A stretch of DNA of 24,151 nucleotides from an uncultured Lachnospiraceae bacterium (GTDB taxonomy: Bacteria; Bacillota; Clostridia; Lachnospirales; Lachnospiraceae). Position 1 is the first letter of the stretch. Each line of letters begins with the position of its first letter. Under the pieces are notes generated by a model. That model was not told where the DNA came from and searched no databases. It worked only from the letters and a program-made list of their open reading frames with translations. Location: the NCBI GenBank assembly GCA_948688495.1, contig CAPQSW010000044.1, forward strand, positions 1 through 24,151. The letters run 5' to 3'. Below are positions 21,327 through 24,151 of the stretch, piece after piece. A program made the translations under genes and the position numbers.

Positions 21327-23681
21327 TCAACCAGCAGGAAACTTCCAAAAATTCTCGATAACCTGCCGCACCTTAGGCAGCGTCACCAGTTGAAATCCCT
21401 CCCACTCTCTCGGAAAAAGCTCCTGATATTCCCGCTGGAGAAATCGCTCGTCCAACAAAAGAATAATCCCGCGGTCCTTAACGGTGCGGATCACGCGTCC
21501 TGCCGCCTGCAGTACTTTATTCATGCCCGGATAACGGAACGCATAGGCAAATCCTGCCCGCTCCTGGCTGTCATAGAAATCTTTTAAAATCTCCCGCTCA
21601 TTACTAATCTGCGGCAAGCCCGTTCCCACAATAATCACACCAATCAACGCCTCATGTTTTAAGTCAATTCCCTCCGCAAAAATGCCGCCCATCACACAGA
21701 ATCCTATCAGCGTCTTCTCTCTGCGGGCAGAAAAATTATTAAGAAATTCTTCGCGCTGTCCCTCACGCATGCCGCTTTCCTGGCAGATACAGTCCATCTC
21801 ATCTAATATGCCCTCCCGCTGTATAAAACTCTCCCAGACATCCTCCATCATCTTGTAGGAGGGAAAGAACACCATATAATTTCCGTTCCTTGCCTTTGCC
21901 GCCTCATAGATATAAGATGCAATCCTTTCAAATTCCTGCGGAGTCCTCCTGGTATATTTGCTGCTTACATCCCTTGCCACTGCCACCAGTTTCTGTTCCC
22001 TGGCAAAAACCGTCTGCGCATACACGGCATAATTATCCAGACAGGTGCTCAGCAATTTCTTATAATACTGGATGGGCAATAGTGTTGCGGAAAAAAAGAT
22101 GGTCGATCTGCCCTTGTCTATACAGGACTGCAGATTCACCGCCGGATTGACACAATATAATTTCAGCTTAAACCTTCCATCCGGCTCATGCTCCGTATAA
22201 ATCACATAATTTTCATCTACCAAATCGTACATATTCAAAAAATGCCGCAGATTTAAATAAAACTCCTGCACATCCTTCTTTTCCGGAAAATTGACTTCCT
22301 TTTGGAAAAATTCTTCCATCGCAGATCCAAGCTGCATCAAGGAGAAAATCAGATGATCAATCCCTCCGATTACGCAGTAATTCTCACACTCACGCTTCAT
22401 TTTAAGCAGCTGTTTATTGCAACGCTCCAGCGCAGCAGTACATTTCTTACTGTAAAATTTTAGTATCTTTTTATTTTTCAGAAAATCCTCCTTGTACAAC
22501 ATGGCGCTGTACATCTCACGTCCGCGCTCCACAAGGTTGTGCGCCTCGTCCACAAGAAAGATATAATCTCCTTTTACACCCTCGGCAAAAAAACGTTTGA
22601 GATACACATTGGGATCAAAGACATAATTATAATCACAAATAATGTCATCCACCCACAAGGAAGTATCCAGGCACATTTCAAACGGACACACCTGAAACTG
22701 CCTGGCCTGTTCCATTATAGTCTCCCTGTTAAAATCCCGCTCCCGCAAAAGCAGATGGAATACCGCATCATTTACCCGGTCATAATGCCCCTTCGCATAG
22801 GGGCAATGCACCGGATTGCAGTCCATTTCTTCACAAAGGCAGAGTTTCTCCTTTGCGGTAATTGTCAGCACGCGCCCCTGATAACCATGCGTCCGCAGCA
22901 GTCCAAAAGATTCCTCCGCCACTGTCCGGGTAATCGTGCGCGCAGTCAGATAGAATACCTTATCTGCCAGTCCCTGTCCCACTGCCTTGACCGCTGGAAA
23001 TACCGTGGTAATCGTCTTCCCGGTCCCGGTAGGGGCCTGGATAAACAGATTCTTCCCCCGGTTGATCGTGCGGTATACGCCTGCAGTCAAACCTTTTTGT
23101 CCTTCACGGTAGGGAAATGGAAATTCCAATCCTTCAATCGACTGATTCCGCTCCTGTTTTGCCCGGTATTGAAACTCCGCCCATTTGTCATACGCCTGAA
23201 CTACTGACAGAAACCACTTACTGATTTCCTCAAACGAATAATGCTCCTGGAATCTTTTGATTTCTTCCGTATCTAAATTGCAGTATGTCATCTGCACAGA
23301 AATTTCTGTCAGGCCCTGCTGGAATGCCAGAATATATGCGTAACATTTTGCCTGTGCAAGATGCACCAAAATGGGCGCCTCCATCAGATTCACATCCTGG
23401 TATATCCCCTTAATTTCATCTACGGTTGTCTGCCCATCCCGGACAATGACACCATCCGCCCTGCCCTCTATCAGCAGCACATACTCATCCCGCTTCAGTT
23501 CTATCTTTAAGGAAACCTCCGGCTGATAATCCGCCCCCATCCTACGCTGGATTTTCCGGTGAATCCTGCTTCCCTCCTGCATTGCCTCCTTTTGTGCCAC
23601 TCTGCCGTAACGATTGTCAATATCTCCGGAGCGTAAAATAAATTCTACCAGATTCCGCACAGAAATTTTAATCTGCTCCAT
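21327..23681 (-). CDS. PD-(D/E)XK nuclease fused to Rad3/DinG-type Fe-S DNA helicase
   Basis: A 784-residue protein starting at MEQIKISVRN, with AGGAGAG seven bases upstream; earlier in-frame ATGs lie in the hairpin and are unlikely. The N-terminal 170 residues resemble Cas4/RecB-type nucleases: D76 in EGRADGV, E89 and K91 in DEIKG, and Q110 in LAQAKCYAY. The helicase follows: Walker A APTGTGKT (216-223), a cysteine-rich Fe-S part (C281, C283, C288, C293, and C332, C337), DEAH box VDEAHN (377-382) and motif VI QAAGRVIRT near the end. Such helicases unwind DNA 5'-3' in repair; the nuclease would trim or load. Which four Cys hold the cluster is not settled. The long helicase arrangement is known in Bacillota, so the fusion is not new, but its role is little studied. 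Confidence 0.88.
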   Translation of the reverse strand: MEQIKISVRNLVEFILRSGDIDNRYGRVAQKEAMQEGSRIHRKIQRRMGADYQPEVSLKIELKRDEYVLLIEGRADGVIVRDGQTTVDEIKGIYQDVNLMEAPILVHLAQAKCYAYILAFQQGLTEISVQMTYCNLDTEEIKRFQEHYSFEEISKWFLSVVQAYDKWAEFQYRAKQERNQSIEGLEFPFPYREGQKGLTAGVYRTINRGKNLFIQAPTGTGKTITTVFPAVKAVGQGLADKVFYLTARTITRTVAEESFGLLRTHGYQGRVLTITAKEKLCLCEEMDCNPVHCPYAKGHYDRVNDAVFHLLLRERDFNRETIMEQARQFQVCPFEMCLDTSLWVDDIICDYNYVFDPNVYLKRFFAEGVKGDYIFLVDEAHNLVERGREMYSAMLYKEDFLKNKKILKFYSKKCTAALERCNKQLLKMKRECENYCVIGGIDHLIFSLMQLGSAMEEFFQKEVNFPEKKDVQEFYLNLRHFLNMYDLVDENYVIYTEHEPDGRFKLKLYCVNPAVNLQSCIDKGRSTIFFSATLLPIQYYKKLLSTCLDNYAVYAQTVFAREQKLVAVARDVSSKYTRRTPQEFERIASYIYEAAKARNGNYMVFFPSYKMMEDVWESFIQREGILDEMDCICQESGMREGQREEFLNNFSARREKTLIGFCVMGGIFAEGIDLKHEALIGVIIVGTGLPQISNEREILKDFYDSQERAGFAYAFRYPGMNKVLQAAGRVIRTVKDRGIILLLDERFLQREYQELFPREWEGFQLVTLPKVRQVIENFWKFPAG

Positions 23682-23726
23682 ACAACTCTCCTGTTCTGAG
23701 TCAAATTTTAGTATTTTAAGGTAAAA

Positions 23727-23755
23727 AAAAGATGCATAACAATTATGCATCTTTT
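23727..23755 (-). terminator. Perfect hairpin with T8 tail; possible overlap with helicase promoter
   Basis: A perfect 13-bp stem (AAAAGATGCATAA at 23727-23739 with its complement at 23743-23755) around a CAA loop. On the minus strand it runs into eight Ts, so it would end transcription coming from the repeat array side. The same strand also offers TTGTTA and TAAAAT 18 bases apart over this sequence, a weak candidate promoter for the helicase gene. Confidence 0.7.
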
Positions 23756-23790
23756 CTATCTTCTTGTCTATCCTCTAGTGTCAAATTGTT

Positions 23791-24151
23791 TTCGTTGGGT
23801 CCCTCCTTAGGACATATACCTCAGTGGCTGTTCTAAGAGCCCTAAGGCATCCTCCCAACTTCGTTGGGTCCCTCCTTAGGACATATACTTCAGTGGCTGT
23901 TCTAAGAGCCCTAAGGCATCCTCCCAACTTCGTTGGGTCCCTCCTTAGGACATATACTTCAGTGGCTGTTCTAAGAGCCCTAAGGCATCCTCCCAACTTC
24001 GTTGGGTCCCTCCTTAGGACATATACTTCAGTGGCTGTTCTAAGAGCCCTAAGGCATCCTCCCAACTTCGTTGGGTCCCTCCTTAGGACATATACTTCAG
24101 TGGCTGTTCTAAGAGCCCTAAGGCATCCTCCCAACTTCGTTGGGTCCCTCC
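23791..24151. repeat. 69-bp tandem repeat array, five full copies and a partial sixth
   Basis: Copies begin at TTCGTTGGG at 23791, 23860, 23929, 23998, 24067 and 24136 (cut by the window edge). The copies are nearly identical; the first differs by one base (ATACCTCAG instead of ATACTTCAG). Each unit holds nested inverted repeats: GTTGGG with CCCAAC (unit bases 4-9 and 64-69) and CCTTAGG with CCTAAGG (15-21 and 51-57). At each junction, CCCAAC-TTC-GTTGGG forms a competing short hairpin. One frame stays open throughout on each strand because 69 is 23 codons, but no ATG starts either. There are no unique spacers, so it is not a CRISPR array. Function unknown. Confidence 0.9.

Noticed and set aside
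22539..23207. 222-residue plus-strand frame opposite the helicase
   Set aside because: It is antisense to well-defined helicase motifs and has no recognisable domain or ribosome binding site.
23781..24134. 117-residue repeat protein on the minus strand
   Set aside because: It needs a TTG start inside the repeat, ends in non-repeat DNA by chance, and the opposite strand is equally open. Kept as a repeat, not a gene.
23791..24151. CRISPR array
   Set aside because: The whole 69-bp unit repeats with no variable spacers, and no cas genes are nearby. The Cas4-like nuclease fold belongs to the helicase fusion.

Overview
The window looks like chromosomal DNA of a low-to-moderate GC Bacillota, most likely a gut Lachnospiraceae (Blautia/Dorea/Ruminococcus-like clostridium). 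This rests on AGGAGG-type ribosome binding sites, consensus sigma-A promoters, a SigV/RsiV pair, BceRS/BcrA-like two-component plus ABC-transporter modules, a DUF6431/ATPase transposition module, and BspA-type LRR with Ig-like and FN3 remnants. I saw no rRNA, tRNA, CRISPR array or prophage. Species assignment is inference.

Layout. 1-165 (-): start of a DUF1905 gene cut by the window edge. 395-2645 (-): a stress-sensing operon, promoter -> NifX-like His/Cys-tailed protein -> BlaI-type repressor -> M56 (BlaR1-type) membrane protease; its leader carries a scrap resembling a UPF0251 gene. 2716-4358 (+): mobile-element remnant, a DUF6431 zinc-ribbon protein and an AAA (TniB/ExeA-like) ATPase without any transposase. 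4395-5874 (-): SigV-like ECF sigma factor and RsiV-like anti-sigma factor behind an ECF-type autoregulatory promoter. 5890-7659 (+): MarR repressor with two operator copies on its own promoter, then a MATE efflux pump that appears to have lost about 35-40 internal residues. 7706-8571 (+): a decayed LRR/Ig/FN3 surface-protein pseudogene. 8617-12475: a Na/Pi cotransporter (+) with a possible Pho box, convergent with a PhoP/PhoR-like two-component pair (-). 12514-16511 (-): gamma-carbonic anhydrase overlapping a response regulator, then a BcrA-like ABC ATPase and permease behind four TCTTTAC direct repeats, then a short histidine kinase. 16706-18111 (+): LysR regulator with a 13-bp dyad over its promoter, then an 87-aa conserved-looking small protein and a terminator. 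18159-21296 (-): XRE regulator -> PLDc_N membrane peptide -> ABC ATPase -> ABC permease. 21327-23681 (-): PD-(D/E)XK nuclease fused to a DinG/XPD-type Fe-S helicase. 23791-24151: a 69-bp tandem repeat array with nested inverted repeats, running off the right edge.

Common theme. Most genes are sensing and resistance modules (protease/repressor, ECF sigma/anti-sigma, MarR/efflux, two two-component systems, two ABC exporters), each with its own local regulatory DNA. Signs of decay (UPF0251 scrap, transposase-less module, LRR pseudogene, shortened MATE) cluster in the first 8.6 kb. The least explained structure is the 69-bp repeat array at the right end.
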